A model generated the notes under the pieces. It was not told where the DNA came from. It searched no databases and saw only the letters and a list, made by a program, of their open reading frames with translations. From NCBI RefSeq assembly GCF_902459685.1, contig NZ_CABPSF010000001.1, forward strand, positions 372,001 through 436,000: DNA of 64,000 nucleotides, in the 5' to 3' direction. A program made the translations under genes and the position numbers. Of this stretch, positions 35,028 through 43,975 are shown piece by piece (positions within the stretch are counted from its first letter, which is position 1; each line of letters opens with the position of its first letter). Source of the DNA: Pandoraea iniqua. Lineage in GTDB: Bacteria > Pseudomonadota > Gammaproteobacteria > Burkholderiales > Burkholderiaceae.

Positions 35028-36017
35028 ATGCCCGCATTGCAGCCCTGCCTAACGTCGGCGCCAACACCCGGATGTCTGAACGTGAGTGCTCCAGTGGTGC
35101 TGCCCGGCATCGCCGGCTCACGCGCGAGTGCGTTCAATCGCCACTTCGACAACGTGTCGAACCGCATGGGCGATGCGTCCGTCGAGGTGACTGGCAACGC
35201 ACCAACGCCGCGTATCGCGCACTCGCGCCATACACGCGAGATACGTAAGGATGGATGTATCACGCGTTATCCGACGCAAGGGGGATTCACGCGCGACAGC
35301 CGATACGGTGCGCGGGAAATTTCACCGCAGGATCACACGCGATTCTTGCGCACGAATGCCGAAAACGCCGTGTTCGGGGAACTGCTGACATTGCTCCGGC
35401 CAAAGCGCGATTGTCCGAACGGCTATTTTCAAGACAATGCGACGTTAAGAGGCGAACTCTGGAAGCGCATCCAGTGCTTGAAAATCGACGGATACGTGTC
35501 GGTCAACGGCATGGCGGTCACGCACAAGATTCCGTCACTGCTGATCGACGATGCGAAATATCTACCGGGTTCTCCCCGTGCGATCGCCTACGACATCGGC
35601 TTCGAAACGTTAAGCCGTCATGGTCTCGACGCCGGCGCAATCCTACGAAAACCCGTCGCGAGAGTCGAGGCTGCCGGCCGGGCCGCGATAAGACACATCC
35701 TCGCCGAACGACCTGACGGGCGCGATCCTTATCGCGGGTTCACCCACCACTTCAAATCGTTGCAATTCCATGCACATGCCAACGGAATGCAAGACGCCAC
35801 CGACATGCTGGATCGCATTACACGCGACGACTCGTTCGGCCACCCGGTGACGGGCCCTACGGAAGCGGCCGATTTTCTGGCGAACAATGCGTCGCCGCTC
35901 AAAGCGCATTTGCGCCGGTGCCACGACGCGGCCAAACCGAGCCGCTGGCAGCGATTCGTGGGCACCGTCTTCAAATATCGACCGTTACCGATGCTGCTCA
36001 GACTGTTCGGCCGTTGA
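35028..36017 (+). CDS. unrecognised family protein B (tandem paralogue 2, effector-like)
   Basis: 329 residues, paralogue of the preceding gene. It shares TRYPTQGGFTRDSRYG, FLRTNAENAVFGELL, AVTHKIPSLLIDD, AYDIGFETLS, LQFHAHANGMQDATDMLD and RITRDDSFGHPVTGP. The N-terminal 70 residues have diverged but keep a Pro/Ser/Ala-rich character, beginning MPALQPC against MPAIQPY. AGGAGG lies 6 nt before the ATG. The short leader (CAACATCATC...GGAGGAT) is also duplicated, so the copy includes expression signals. No enzyme motif is recognised. Secreted or host-directed function is inference from the disordered N-terminus and lineage-type duplication. Confidence 0.8.
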   Translation: MPALQPCLTSAPTPGCLNVSAPVVLPGIAGSRASAFNRHFDNVSNRMGDASVEVTGNAPTPRIAHSRHTREIRKDGCITRYPTQGGFTRDSRYGAREISPQDHTRFLRTNAENAVFGELLTLLRPKRDCPNGYFQDNATLRGELWKRIQCLKIDGYVSVNGMAVTHKIPSLLIDDAKYLPGSPRAIAYDIGFETLSRHGLDAGAILRKPVARVEAAGRAAIRHILAERPDGRDPYRGFTHHFKSLQFHAHANGMQDATDMLDRITRDDSFGHPVTGPTEAADFLANNASPLKAHLRRCHDAAKPSRWQRFVGTVFKYRPLPMLLRLFGR

Positions 36018-36026
36018 CCGCATTGT

Positions 36027-36932
36027 TTATTCGGCGGCCGTCAGCCGCCGCAACTCATCGAGCAACTTCACGGCAGGGCTGGGCAGAATGCCCTGCCGGC
36101 GGCGAAACGCCGTCAGCGTGCGGGTCGCGCGCACGGTCGGAATCGGCAGCGTATCCATCACGCGCGCTTTCGCTTCCACGTCGTACATCGGCTCCGGCAT
36201 CCACGTCAGAAAGCCGCAGCGCGTCACCATGCTCTTGAGCACCGGCACCGAGCGCGTTTCCACGACGATGTTCGGCAGCCCCAGCCCGTGCGCGGCAAAC
36301 ACACCCTGCATATGCGCGTACGGCGCAGTGCCGCGCGGGGGAATGGCCCAGCGCTCGCCCAGCGTATCGGCGAGCGCGATCCGTTTCTGTTGGCGCAGCG
36401 GATGATCGCAAGCGGCGACGACAAAGCTGTCGTCCTGCCAATGACAATCGCCGATCGCGACGATGTCGTCAGTGTCGGGGGCGACGGTCGAGAGCGCGAG
36501 ATCGATCTCGTGACGCATCAGCCCCTGCGCCAGCCGGTCCCACACCCCTTCGATGATTTCCACGCGCAGATTCGGCCAGCGTGTCAGCACCCGATCGATC
36601 GCGAGCGGCAAAACGTGACTGGCAATCGCACCCACGGCACCGACTTTGATCGTGCCCTTGGAAAGCCCCCGCAGCGCATCGATTTCTTCGCGTGCCAGCT
36701 CGGCCTCGCGGGCGAGCAACATCGCGTGCGGCAGTAACGCTTGGCCAACCGCCGTGAGTTCCATGCCCTTGCTGTGCCGCTCGAACACCGCTGCGCCCAG
36801 ATCGGTCTCCAGCCGCTTGATGGTGCGGCTCAGCGCCGGCTGCGTGAGATGCAGCTCCGTCGCCGCTCGCCCGAGACTGCCGGTGGCGACGATGGTGGTG
36901 AACGCACGCAACTGTTGAAGGTTGAGGCTCAT
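36027..36932 (-). CDS. LysR-family regulator divergent from benzoylformate decarboxylase gene
   Basis: 301 residues. N-terminal winged helix MSLNLQQLRAFTTIVATGSL and ATELHLTQPALSRTIKRLE; the C-terminal two-lobed inducer domain follows from about residue 92. It is divergent from the decarboxylase gene across 208 bp, which contain an AGTCAT-N11-ATGACT site. It probably activates the decarboxylase-ALDH-transporter genes in response to an aromatic acid. Its 3' end is 10 bp from the end of paralogue 2, convergent. Confidence 0.88.
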   Translation of the reverse strand: MSLNLQQLRAFTTIVATGSLGRAATELHLTQPALSRTIKRLETDLGAAVFERHSKGMELTAVGQALLPHAMLLAREAELAREEIDALRGLSKGTIKVGAVGAIASHVLPLAIDRVLTRWPNLRVEIIEGVWDRLAQGLMRHEIDLALSTVAPDTDDIVAIGDCHWQDDSFVVAACDHPLRQQKRIALADTLGERWAIPPRGTAPYAHMQGVFAAHGLGLPNIVVETRSVPVLKSMVTRCGFLTWMPEPMYDVEAKARVMDTLPIPTVRATRTLTAFRRRQGILPSPAVKLLDELRRLTAAE

Positions 36933-36966
36933 GGGCGGGCAATCTCAGGAAGTGACATCACGAAAG

Positions 36967-36991
36967 AGTCATGCAAAAAAGTCATGCAAAA
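36967..36991. repeat. 12-bp direct repeat in lysR-mdlC intergenic region
   Basis: AGTCATGCAAAA occurs at 36967-36978 and 36980-36991, one base apart. The second copy overlaps the LysR-type inverted repeat. Possibly a second half-site for cooperative binding. Confidence 0.6.
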
Positions 36992-37002
36992 GCGTAATGA
37001 CT
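36980..37002. promoter_or_regulatory. candidate LysR-type regulator binding site
   Basis: AGTCAT-N11-ATGACT is an inverted repeat that contains the T-N11-A core of LysR-family sites. Its centre is about 64 bp upstream of the start point expected from the -10 at 37043-37048, the usual place for an activating site. Confidence 0.6.
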
Positions 37003-37019
37003 TCGGCACATAAAAGCAA

Positions 37020-37048
37020 TTCCAGTGCATATATCGGCTGCCTATACT
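37020..37048 (+). promoter_or_regulatory. candidate mdlC promoter
   Basis: TTCCAG (37020-37025), 17-bp spacer, TATACT (37043-37048). The weak -35 fits activator dependence. The leader before the ATG carries a GATCAACGA-type 9-bp repeat (about 37108-37130). Confidence 0.45.
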
Positions 37049-37140
37049 CGCTCGCATCACCCGACGCACCGCGACCGCCCGGATCGCGAAGACGGTTGGG
37101 ACCAACAAGATCAACGAGATCAACGAGACAAGCGCAAGTT

Positions 37141-38769
37141 ATGAACGACAGCCGAGAACTGCGTGCTGGCGAAGCCGCCGGCACCACGACCCAACTCACT
37201 GTGCGCGAGGTCGTCATCGACCTGATGCGACGCCACGGCATGACCAAGGTCTTTGCCAACCCCGGCTCCACGGAACTGCCGTTGTTCCGCGATTTTCCTG
37301 CCGACTTCGAATACGTGTTGGGACTGCAAGAAGCGGTCGTCGTGGGCATGGCCGATGGCTACGCGCAGGCGACCGGTAACGCGGCGTTCATCAACTTGCA
37401 CTCGGCGGCCGGCGTGGGCAACGCGATGGGCAACATCTTCACGGCGTTCAAGAACCAGACGCCGCTGATCGTCACCGCCGGACAGCAAGCGCGCTCGATC
37501 CTGCCGTTCGATCCGTTCCTCGCCTCGGTACGGGCCACCGAATTGCCGCAACCGTACGTCAAGCTCAGCCTTGAACCGGCGCGCGCCGAAGACGTGCCGC
37601 TCGCCTTGGCACGCGCCTATCACGTCGCGATGCAGGAGCCGAAGGGCCCCGTCTTCGTATCGATTCCGGTCGACGACTGGGACCGTGCGGCCGAACCCGT
37701 GCCGCCGCGTCAGGTGAGCACGCGGGTGCAGCCGGATGCCGCCGCGCTCGATCAACTCGGGGCGGCGCTCGATGCGAGTGAGCGTCCGGTCTTTGTCGTC
37801 GGTTCGTCGATCGATCGTGCAGGGGCTTTCGATGCCGTGGTCGCACTGGCTGAACGTCATAACGCACGCGTGTTCACCGCGCCGATGTGCGCACGCTGTG
37901 CCTTCCCGGAAGACCATCGACTGTTCGCGGGCTTCCTGCCGCCGATGCGCGAGAAGATCGTTGGCCTGCTGGGCGGCCACGATCTGATTCTGGTCATCGG
38001 CGCACCGGCCTTCACGTATCACGTGGAAGGCGCCGGCCCGCACGTGCCGGCCGGTGCGGCCCTGTTCCAGTTGATCGAAGACCCGGGTGTGGCTGCGTGG
38101 ACGCCAGTGGGCGCGTCCGTGGTCGGCAACGTGCGCCTTGGCGTTGAGACACTGCTGACGCGCGCGGCACCTCGGCTGCGGGCCTTGCCCGCGCAGCGCG
38201 CCGTCCCGCCGGTAGCGATGCCGGAGAACGGCGACGCACCGATGTCGACGGCCTTCGCGCTGCAAACGCTAGCGAGCCTTCGGGCCGAGCAAGACATCGT
38301 CGTTGAAGAAGCCCCGAGCGCGCGCTCGGTCATGCAGCAATACCTGCCCTTCACGCAGGCCGGCACGTTCTTCACGATGAACAGTGGCGGCCTCGGTTAT
38401 TCGATGCCCGCGGCTGTCGGCGTGGCGATGGCCAGCCCGGGCCGCCGCGTGATCGGACTGATTGGCGACGGCTCCGCGATGTACTCGATTCAGGCGCTGT
38501 GGAGTGCCGCGCAACTGCGCTTGCCGATCACGTTCGTGATTCTGAACAACCGCCGCTATGCCGCGTTGCAGGACTTCGCGCCGTCGTTCGGCTTCGGTCC
38601 GCAAGACCCGGTGCAGGGCACCGATCTGCCGGATCTCGATTTCGTTCACTTGGCGGCAGGCATGGGCGTGCGCGGTGAGCGCGTGACGCAGGCGCTGGCG
38701 CTGCGCGACGTCTTGTCGCAGGCCATCGAGAGCGGCGAGACCCGTCTGGTCGAGATCGAGGTGGCATGA
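37141..38769 (+). CDS. mdlC: benzoylformate decarboxylase (ThDP-dependent)
   Basis: 542 residues. It decarboxylates an aryl-glyoxylate to the aldehyde. Alignment by eye to Pseudomonas putida MdlC places the catalytic Ser26, Glu47, His70 and His281 at Ser43 (NPGSTELP), Glu64 (LQEAVVVG), His87 (INLHSAAG) and His294 (APAFTYHVEG). The ThDP/Mg motif is GDGSAMYS...NNRRY. ATG 37141 gives an N-terminus 17 residues longer than MdlC. An aldehyde dehydrogenase follows, then a transporter, but no mandelate racemase or dehydrogenase is present. The natural substrate may be a ring-substituted phenylglyoxylate. Confidence 0.88.
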   Translation: MNDSRELRAGEAAGTTTQLTVREVVIDLMRRHGMTKVFANPGSTELPLFRDFPADFEYVLGLQEAVVVGMADGYAQATGNAAFINLHSAAGVGNAMGNIFTAFKNQTPLIVTAGQQARSILPFDPFLASVRATELPQPYVKLSLEPARAEDVPLALARAYHVAMQEPKGPVFVSIPVDDWDRAAEPVPPRQVSTRVQPDAAALDQLGAALDASERPVFVVGSSIDRAGAFDAVVALAERHNARVFTAPMCARCAFPEDHRLFAGFLPPMREKIVGLLGGHDLILVIGAPAFTYHVEGAGPHVPAGAALFQLIEDPGVAAWTPVGASVVGNVRLGVETLLTRAAPRLRALPAQRAVPPVAMPENGDAPMSTAFALQTLASLRAEQDIVVEEAPSARSVMQQYLPFTQAGTFFTMNSGGLGYSMPAAVGVAMASPGRRVIGLIGDGSAMYSIQALWSAAQLRLPITFVILNNRRYAALQDFAPSFGFGPQDPVQGTDLPDLDFVHLAAGMGVRGERVTQALALRDVLSQAIESGETRLVEIEVA

Positions 38770-38885
38770 TGCACAGCGCGCGTCTGCCGGCACCGTGCAC
38801 GGTGTCATGCGACACCCCGGCCGACGCCCACCTGTGACGACGCATTCGCTGCGTCCTGCGAATTCAGCAATACAAGGAGACATGC

Positions 38886-40346
38886 ATGCAAACCCCTCAG
38901 ACGCTCACCATGCTGATCGGCGGCCAACGCGTTGCCGCGAGCAACGGCGCAACGTTCGAACGACGTAACCCGCTCGATGGCGAAGTCGCCTCGCGTGCCC
39001 CGGCAGCCACACTCGACGATGCGCGCGCTGCCGTGCGTGCCGCGTGGGCGGCCTTCCCGGCGTGGTCGAAGACCGGCCCGACGGAACGGCGTGCACTGCT
39101 GATGAAGGCCGCTGATCAACTCGAAGCGAAGGTCGAACAGTTTCAGGCCGCGATGGCGGCAGAGACGGGTGCCTCCGGGTTGTGGGCCGGTTTCAACGTG
39201 CATCTGGCCGCGCAAGGCTTGCGCGAAGCCGCTTCGATGACGACGCAAATTGCTGGCGAAGTGATTCCGTCGGACGTGCCGGGCAGTCTCGCCATGGGCA
39301 TGCGACAGGCCGCAGGCGTGGTGCTTGGCATCGCCCCGTGGAATGCCCCGGTCATTCTTGGCGTGCGTGCGCTGGCGTTGCCGCTCGCGTGTGGCAATAC
39401 GGTGGTGTTCAAGGGTTCCGAGTTGTGCCCGGCCACGCATGGACTGATTGCCGACGCGCTGGAAGAAGCCGGTTTGCCGCCGGGCGTTGTGAACTTCGTG
39501 ACGAACGCACCGCAAGACGCGGGCGCGATTGTCGACGCGTTGATTGCCGAGCCTGCCGTGCGCCGTGTGAACTTCACCGGCTCGACACGCGTGGGCCGCA
39601 TCATTGCGACGCGCTGCGCCGAGCACATCAAACCGGCCGTGCTGGAGTTGGGCGGCAAGGCGCCGTGTCTGGTGCTCGACGATGCCGATCTCGACGCCGC
39701 CGTGAATGGCGTGGCCTTCGGCGCGTTCGCCAACTCGGGGCAGATTTGCATGTCGACCGAGCGCATCGTCGTGGCCGAAACCATTGCCGATGCCTTCACT
39801 GAAAAGCTGGCGGCCAAAGCGCGCGCGCTGCCGCTGGGCGACCCGCGCAACGGGCCGGTCGTACTCGGCTCGGTCATCGACATGGCGACCGTCGAGCGCT
39901 GCAACGCGTTGATCGACGATGCACTGGCGAAAGGCGCAACGCTGCTTTGCGGCGGCCGCGCCGAGACGACCCTGATGCCCGCGACGTTGCTCGATCACGT
40001 CACACCCGACATGAAGATCTACAGCGAAGAATCGTTCGGACCGGTCAAGGGCATCGTGCGTGTGAAAGACGACGAGGCGGCGATTGCCTGCGCCAACGAC
40101 AACGCCTACGGCCTGTCGTCGGCGGTATTCAGCCGCGATATCGCGCGTGCGATGCAAGTCGCCGCCCGCATCGAATCCGGCATTTGCCATATCAACGGCC
40201 CCACGGTGCACGACGAAGCGCAGATGCCGTTCGGCGGCGTGAAGGCGAGTGGCTGGGGGCGCTTCGGCGGCAAGGCCGGTATCCATGAATTCACCGATCT
40301 GCGCTGGGTGACGGTGCAGACGACACCGCGTCACTACCCGTTCTAA
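38886..40346 (+). CDS. aromatic aldehyde dehydrogenase (benzaldehyde/vanillin type)
   Basis: 486 residues. GIAPWNAPVILGVRALALPLACG is the NAD-binding start, the general-base glutamate lies in LELGGKAPCLVLDDADLDAA, and the nucleophile is the Cys in FANSGQICMSTERI (about residue 287). The wording of these motifs is that of vanillin, salicylaldehyde and benzaldehyde dehydrogenases. It would oxidise the aldehyde made by the decarboxylase encoded 117 bp upstream. AAGGAGA precedes ATG 38886; ATG 38882 is out of frame. Confidence 0.87.
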   Translation: MQTPQTLTMLIGGQRVAASNGATFERRNPLDGEVASRAPAATLDDARAAVRAAWAAFPAWSKTGPTERRALLMKAADQLEAKVEQFQAAMAAETGASGLWAGFNVHLAAQGLREAASMTTQIAGEVIPSDVPGSLAMGMRQAAGVVLGIAPWNAPVILGVRALALPLACGNTVVFKGSELCPATHGLIADALEEAGLPPGVVNFVTNAPQDAGAIVDALIAEPAVRRVNFTGSTRVGRIIATRCAEHIKPAVLELGGKAPCLVLDDADLDAAVNGVAFGAFANSGQICMSTERIVVAETIADAFTEKLAAKARALPLGDPRNGPVVLGSVIDMATVERCNALIDDALAKGATLLCGGRAETTLMPATLLDHVTPDMKIYSEESFGPVKGIVRVKDDEAAIACANDNAYGLSSAVFSRDIARAMQVAARIESGICHINGPTVHDEAQMPFGGVKASGWGRFGGKAGIHEFTDLRWVTVQTTPRHYPF

Positions 40347-40455
40347 GCCTTACGGTCGGGCCAGCGCGGTCATTCAGTTCCCGTCAGTTTCGTAATGCAA
40401 GACCACCATACCGCCGCAGCCGGGAGACCGGAACAGACGGCCGGAGGAGACAACT

Positions 40456-41841
40456 GTGTCACAACCTTATGAGACCGCCCCTGCGGGCGGCGGCAACCCG
40501 ATGGCGGATTCGCCGCGCAATGACGCCGCTGCCAGTGCCGCACCCAGTGCAACATCGAGCGCCCCGAAAGGTGCTGCGGCGGGCTACGGCCGGGTCGTGG
40601 CGGCAAGCTGCTTCGGCACGGCCATCGAGTGGTACGACTTTTTCGTCTACGGGTTTCTCGCGCCCATCGTCTTCGACCGGCTGTTCTTCCCGCAGCTTGA
40701 TCCGATGGCGGGGATGATCGCGGTGTTCGCGACGTTTGCCGTCGGCTTCGTCGCGCGGCCGATCGGCGGCATCGTGTTCGGGCATTTCGGCGATCGCATC
40801 GGGCGCAAGTCGATCCTGCTCTTCACGCTGATTCTCATGGGCGTGGCGACCACGCTCATCGGTTTGCTGCCGACGTACGACATGATCGGCATGTGGGCGC
40901 CGATCATGCTCGTGACGCTGCGTTTCGTGCAGGGTTTCGCACTGGGCGGCGAATCGGTCGGCGGTTTGCTGATGACGGTCGAGGGGGCACCGGCGCATCT
41001 GCGTGGCCTGTTCGGCGGACTGATTCAGGCTGCGGGGCCGACGTCGATCGTGGGCGCGTCGCTCGCCATTGTTCTGATCACACGACTGCCTGAAGACGAC
41101 CTGCTCAGCTGGGGCTGGCGTATCCCATTCCTCGTGAGCCTGCTGCTCGTCGCACTCGGCACGTACGTGCGCCTGAAGGTCGAAGAGTCGCCGACCTTCA
41201 AGGCTGTCGAGAAGCACCGCGAGATCGCCAAGGTGCCTGTTGTCGAAGTGCTCACGCACTACTGGCGCCCGACGCTCGTCACGTTCTTCATCTGTCTGGC
41301 CGAGACGAGCTTCTTTTATCTCGTGGCGATTTTCTCGCTGTCGTATGGCACCAAGACGCTCGGCTTGCCGCGCGGCATGATGGCCGACGGCGTGCTCTAC
41401 GCGAACATTCTGGCGATGCTCACCATCCCGGCGTTCGGCATGCTTTCCGACAAGCTCGGGCGCCGTCCGATGTTCCTGATGGGGCTGGCGGCGACGGCGA
41501 TCTTCATCTACCCGTTCTTCCTGATGATGGGCAGCAAGGAGACCGCATTGGTCGTGATGGCGATCGTGATCGGCGCCGGGGTGATCCACCCGATGATGTT
41601 CGGCCCGGAGGGCAGCTTCTTCTCGGAGTTGTTCGATACCCGCGTGCGCTTCTCGGGCGTGTCGCTGGGCAAGCAGATCGGGACGGTGCTGGGCGGAGGG
41701 CTCGCCCCGATGATCGCGGCGAGCCTGCTGGCGTGGAGCCATGGCCAGATCTGGCCGGTGATCGCGTACTTCCTCGTGTTGGCCGCGATGGCGTTGGTCT
41801 CGACGTTCCTAGTGCGCGAGACCAAAAACCGCACGCTGTGA
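40456..41841 (+). CDS. MHS-family metabolite/H+ symporter
   Basis: 461 residues with 12 predicted membrane segments after a 45-residue polar Ala/Ser-rich leader. CFGTAIEWYDFFVYGFLAP, then HFGDRIGRKSILLFTL (the MFS loop 2-3 motif), then GFALGGESVGG mark the MHS (ShiA/ProP/KgtP) group. These import organic acids with protons. Position after the decarboxylase and aldehyde dehydrogenase genes suggests uptake of the aromatic acid. GTG 40456 has a GGAGGAG site 6 nt upstream. Its last 33 bp overlap the convergent unknown gene. Confidence 0.87.
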   Translation: MSQPYETAPAGGGNPMADSPRNDAAASAAPSATSSAPKGAAAGYGRVVAASCFGTAIEWYDFFVYGFLAPIVFDRLFFPQLDPMAGMIAVFATFAVGFVARPIGGIVFGHFGDRIGRKSILLFTLILMGVATTLIGLLPTYDMIGMWAPIMLVTLRFVQGFALGGESVGGLLMTVEGAPAHLRGLFGGLIQAAGPTSIVGASLAIVLITRLPEDDLLSWGWRIPFLVSLLLVALGTYVRLKVEESPTFKAVEKHREIAKVPVVEVLTHYWRPTLVTFFICLAETSFFYLVAIFSLSYGTKTLGLPRGMMADGVLYANILAMLTIPAFGMLSDKLGRRPMFLMGLAATAIFIYPFFLMMGSKETALVVMAIVIGAGVIHPMMFGPEGSFFSELFDTRVRFSGVSLGKQIGTVLGGGLAPMIAASLLAWSHGQIWPVIAYFLVLAAMALVSTFLVRETKNRTL

Positions 41842-42825
41842 TGGCGTGATGGCAGGCGCGCCGCTCAGGTAACTGAGCGGCGCGTCGCGATTCGCACAGC
41901 GTGCCAAGTGTTGGGTGATGGGTAAGGGTTCATGACGACTGTATTCACGCAACTGGAAGTTCTCGGTTCGGATGCGGCGCAAGAGATGCTCCCGAAACGC
42001 CGTCTCCGATTTATCGCTCTCGGCCGGCGGCGCGTCGAGCAGACCCATCGAGACGAGATGAAAGTCGGAGACGGCGTTGACCGGCGGCGTGGTGCCCAGA
42101 TCGGCGAGCCGGTTCAGTTCCGTGGCAACTTGGTACAGCCGGTTCCTCATCAAGCCATTTCGGTGTCGCGCGAAGGTGGGGTAGGGGGCAGGAATCGTGG
42201 TCCCGAGTTGAAATGACTGATCGAACTGCAACGCGTTGAGTGACCCGATCATGAGTGTCGGGTCGCTCGTCATGAGAGACATCAACCCCGTCTCGCGGCA
42301 GAAGTGATTCAGGTCGAACACCTGACCGTAGCCTAACTGCGTCATTTTCTTCTCCAGCATCTGACCCAGCTCGAAGCACCGCGTGGCCGGCTTTGCCGGA
42401 CAGCCATTCACGGCAGGCAAGATCGTATAAAGCGCCTTGAATGCGATGTCGTGCAGGGCCTTACGGATGTCGTGAACGCAGTCGGGCACGCTTGCCGTGC
42501 GCCATTTCTCAGCGCAGGCGTCGATCAGGTCGTCACCTTTGCGCGTGGAGGCGGGGGGTACGTGACGCACCGGCTGTGAGAGCGGCACGAGCTTGGTCAG
42601 GACGGCGGGGGGTGAACTGGGCCGGTCATGGTTAACGGGCCGGCCGTTCAGAGGCCGCATGTCTTCACCGTCTCGGCGCATTCGCTGCACGGCGAGCAGT
42701 GAATCGTTCCCCAGTCGATCAGTGACGGGCGAGGCAAGGACAGGTTGTCGCACGAGCGGTAGAAACGGTGCGGCGGCGAAACCGGCAGACGCGTTGACGG
42801 ATGCGTTGTGGGATAGCGCGAACAT
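41809..42825 (-). CDS. unrecognised family protein C (divergent third member)
   Basis: 338 residues; not similar to anything I can name. The N-terminal 90 or so residues are polar and probably disordered. By eye the middle aligns without gaps to the proteins at 33932 and 35028 over about 65 residues: CP, then EL at +11, M at +20, LG at +23, SLM at +42, then G, A, D and F at matching places in GSLNALQFDQSF. Later FHLVSMGLLDAP matches FHAHANGMHDAA at F, H, G, D and A. GAGAGG lies upstream of ATG 42825. Its 3' end overlaps the symporter gene by 33 bp. Confidence 0.72.
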   Translation of the reverse strand: MFALSHNASVNASAGFAAAPFLPLVRQPVLASPVTDRLGNDSLLAVQRMRRDGEDMRPLNGRPVNHDRPSSPPAVLTKLVPLSQPVRHVPPASTRKGDDLIDACAEKWRTASVPDCVHDIRKALHDIAFKALYTILPAVNGCPAKPATRCFELGQMLEKKMTQLGYGQVFDLNHFCRETGLMSLMTSDPTLMIGSLNALQFDQSFQLGTTIPAPYPTFARHRNGLMRNRLYQVATELNRLADLGTTPPVNAVSDFHLVSMGLLDAPPAESDKSETAFREHLLRRIRTENFQLREYSRHEPLPITQHLARCANRDAPLSYLSGAPAITPSQRAVFGLAH

Positions 42826-42963
42826 GATGGGAATCACCTCTCGAAGATGGCAGGACACGGGGGCCGGGCGCAGATCGGATAGCGCCCACCATCGTAGAAG
42901 TGTCCCGTTCAGAGGGTTGTCGGTTCGTGCGTGGGGTGTTGGGAAAGCGAGCGGCGGTGCAGC

Positions 42964-43000
42964 AAACAAAACGCCCTGCTCGCAAAGCGAAGCAGGGCGT
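42964..43000 (-). terminator. intrinsic terminator of the vanA-vanB unit
   Basis: A perfect 10-bp stem ACGCCCTGCT/AGCAGGGCGT with an inner CGC/GCG pairing. On the minus strand it is followed by TTTTGTTTG, 31 bp after the vanB stop codon. Confidence 0.9.
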
Positions 43001-43030
43001 TCACATCACCGTGCGATGCGTCGGATGGCG

Positions 43031-43975
43031 CTACAGATCCAGCACGAGCATGGCCGACTTGCTGCGCGAACAGCAAGGCAGCATCTGATCGTTGGCGGCG
43101 CGCTCTTCATCGGTCAGATACACGTCGCGATGATCGGGGGTGCCGTCGATCACGCGCGTGAGACACGTGCCACAGACACCTTGCTCGCACGACATCTGGA
43201 TTTCAATGCCTTGTGCCGCGAGTGCCGCCACGATGGTTTCGTCCGCCTTCACGTCGATCACACGACCCGTCGAATGCAGCTTGACCTGAAATGCAGCGTC
43301 GCTCGCGCTATCGGTCGCTGCCGGTGCCGCAAAGTACTCGCGATGCACATTGCCCTCGGGCCATTGCGCGGCTTCCGCACGCGCGAGCACGGCATCGATG
43401 AAACCTGCCGGTCCGCACACATACAGATGCTTGCCGCCCGACGGTTGCGCAAGAATCGCGTCGAGGTCTGCGCGAGCCCCTTCGCTGTCGTGATAGACGC
43501 GCGTGTTCCCAGTGAGATCCGCCTGCGCAAAGCGTTCGCCAAACGCCGTACGGGCCGGCTCACGCGTGCAGTAATGCACTTCGAACGACGCCCCTGCCGC
43601 AGCCAATGTCTCGGCCATCGCCAGAATCGGCGTCACGCCGATGCCCCCGGCGAGCAGAATGCTGTGCTTCGCCGTGTCCACCAGCGGGAAGTGATTGCGC
43701 GGTTCGCTGATCTCCAGTTCGACGCCGGGCGACAGTGCGTGCATGCCGGTCGAGCCGCCGCGCGACGCGGGGTCACGCAACACGCCGAGGCGATAGCGTT
43801 CGGTTTCACCCGGCGCATTGCACAGCGAGTATTGGCGTACGAGTCCGCCCGGCAGATGCACGTCGATATGCGCGCCGGCGGTGAAGCCCGGCAGCGGGCT
43901 GCCGTCGAGACTCACCAGATCGAAGGCGCAGATATCGGTTGCGACATCCTGCTTGTTCGCCAGCCTGACTTTCAT
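43031..43975 (-). CDS. vanB: VanB-type oxidoreductase (FMN, NADH, 2Fe-2S)
   Basis: 314 residues. A flavin-binding barrel (RQYSLCNAPGE) is followed by an NADH domain (LLAGGIGVTPILAMAE, then YVCGPAGFIDAVL). A C-terminal plant-type 2Fe-2S ferredoxin domain has CEQGVCGTCLTRV and a fourth Cys in MLPCCSRS. It passes electrons from NADH to the Rieske oxygenase encoded just upstream, with which it overlaps by 4 bp (ATGA). Confidence 0.9.
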   Translation of the reverse strand: MKVRLANKQDVATDICAFDLVSLDGSPLPGFTAGAHIDVHLPGGLVRQYSLCNAPGETERYRLGVLRDPASRGGSTGMHALSPGVELEISEPRNHFPLVDTAKHSILLAGGIGVTPILAMAETLAAAGASFEVHYCTREPARTAFGERFAQADLTGNTRVYHDSEGARADLDAILAQPSGGKHLYVCGPAGFIDAVLARAEAAQWPEGNVHREYFAAPAATDSASDAAFQVKLHSTGRVIDVKADETIVAALAAQGIEIQMSCEQGVCGTCLTRVIDGTPDHRDVYLTDEERAANDQMLPCCSRSKSAMLVLDL

